Source of the DNA: a virus
Length of the DNA: 43,226 nt
Strand: one strand, 5' to 3'
Virus record (IMG/VR): IMGVR_UViG_3300022934_000048
Span: 1-43,226 of that record
The notes under the pieces were generated by a model. That model was not told the origin of the DNA. It ran no database searches and was given only the letters and a program-made list of their open reading frames with translations. The translations under genes and the position numbers were made by a program. This document shows, piece by piece, positions 42,819 to 43,226 of this stretch. How positions within the stretch are numbered: position 1 is the first letter of the stretch; each line of letters opens with the position of its first letter.

Positions 42819-43226
42819 TTATTTTATCGTAACCTTTTTTGCGACTTTGACCTCTTCCTTTACCTTTGGTAGAGTAATTGTAAGAAGGCCATTGTCAAAT
42901 TTGGCGTTCACCTTGTCCATCTCATACTGGTCTACGACCTTAAATGAACGCCTGAAGGAACTTCTCTTGAGTTCCCTTAAGTAGTAAGTAACCTCTTCCT
43001 TATCTTGTTGAGGCGACTTACCAGAGATTGTGAGGACATCCTCGTCAATCTCTAATTCAATGTCGTCTTTAGTGAACCCTGCGAGTTCTGCGACAATCTC
43101 AACCTTGTCATCACGATTTACAATGTTGACCTTGGGGTAAGCTCCTTGCCGAGCGGAAACGCCCATATCACCGAAATGGGACTTAAACATATCGTCAAAG
43201 ATAGTATCAAAGGAACGGATAAAGTG
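42819..43226 (-). CDS. hsp20: small heat-shock protein Hsp20, 5'-truncated by window
   Basis: An alpha-crystallin-family ATP-independent chaperone. The crystallin domain is clear: NRDDKVEIVAELAGFTKDDI, then LEIDEDVLTISGK, a middle YYLRELKRSSFRRSF and the C-terminal GLLTITLPK motif. An ATG at 43190 would give 123 residues. The frame stays open to the window edge, and the extra codons read FIRSFDTIFDDMFKSHF, a typical Hsp20 N-terminal helix, so the true start is probably outside the window. Hsp20 genes are frequent in aquatic T4-like phages and may protect assembly proteins. It ends its transcript at the terminator downstream. Confidence 0.93.
   Translation of the reverse strand, partial: HFIRSFDTIFDDMFKSHFGDMGVSARQGAYPKVNIVNRDDKVEIVAELAGFTKDDIELEIDEDVLTISGKSPQQDKEEVTYYLRELKRSSFRRSFKVVDQYEMDKVNAKFDNGLLTITLPKVKEEVKVAKKVTIK

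Overview
This window is a contiguous piece of a tailed-phage genome. It is AT-rich and compact: every credible gene lies on the minus strand, gaps are mostly 0-60 bases, and stop/start overlaps are common. A T4-type baseplate set (gp25-like, gp6-like and a gp5-like hub/spike protein), a gp55-like late sigma factor, a DnaG-type primase, gp46/gp47 (SbcC/SbcD) functions and an Hsp20 chaperone place it in the T4 superfamily of contractile-tailed phages. It looks more like the divergent aquatic relatives than like T4 itself. I cannot name the host or genus. No tRNA, integrase, transposase or CRISPR is visible, and no gene-free stretch exceeds 300 bases; the longest gap is about 110 bases at 42694-42818.

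Transcription runs from high to low coordinates. From the right edge: the 3' part of an Hsp20 gene, then an intrinsic terminator preceded by an exceptionally strong Shine-Dalgarno sequence and a possible 28-residue ORF. Next comes a block of virion and fibre genes (42.7-35.1 kb): a SPOUT-like small protein, a beta-rich fibre, a conserved small protein and three further virion proteins. Then follow three small unknowns, a membrane/coiled-coil protein, a UV-damage endonuclease, a family 2 glycosyltransferase, an exported lysozyme/transglycosylase-like protein, a small membrane protein and the late sigma factor (35.1-29.9 kb).

From 29.9 to 14.2 kb lies the baseplate and tail module: a helical protein, hub/spike, a small protein, gp25, gp6 and nine mostly unnamed structural proteins, including a 1365-residue one with a glycan-binding look. 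A short DNA-metabolism block is embedded at 14.2-9.7 kb: a PD-(D/E)XK nuclease, a primase, and a single polypeptide that fuses the Mre11/SbcD nuclease to the Rad50/SbcC ATPase. The left end is a 2892-residue modular fibre with a C-terminal S74 intramolecular chaperone, overlapping one base with another virion gene that runs off the window.

The genes fit one late programme. The sigma factor would read late promoters: three exact TATAAATA sites sit just upstream of structural genes. A second recurrent motif, roughly A-Y-T-T-A-T-A-W-T-A, occupies the longer intergenic gaps. The most interesting observations are the fused SbcD-SbcC protein, the recurrent intergenic motif, the super-SD/short ORF/terminator arrangement at 42.7 kb, and the triplicated modules of the giant fibre.
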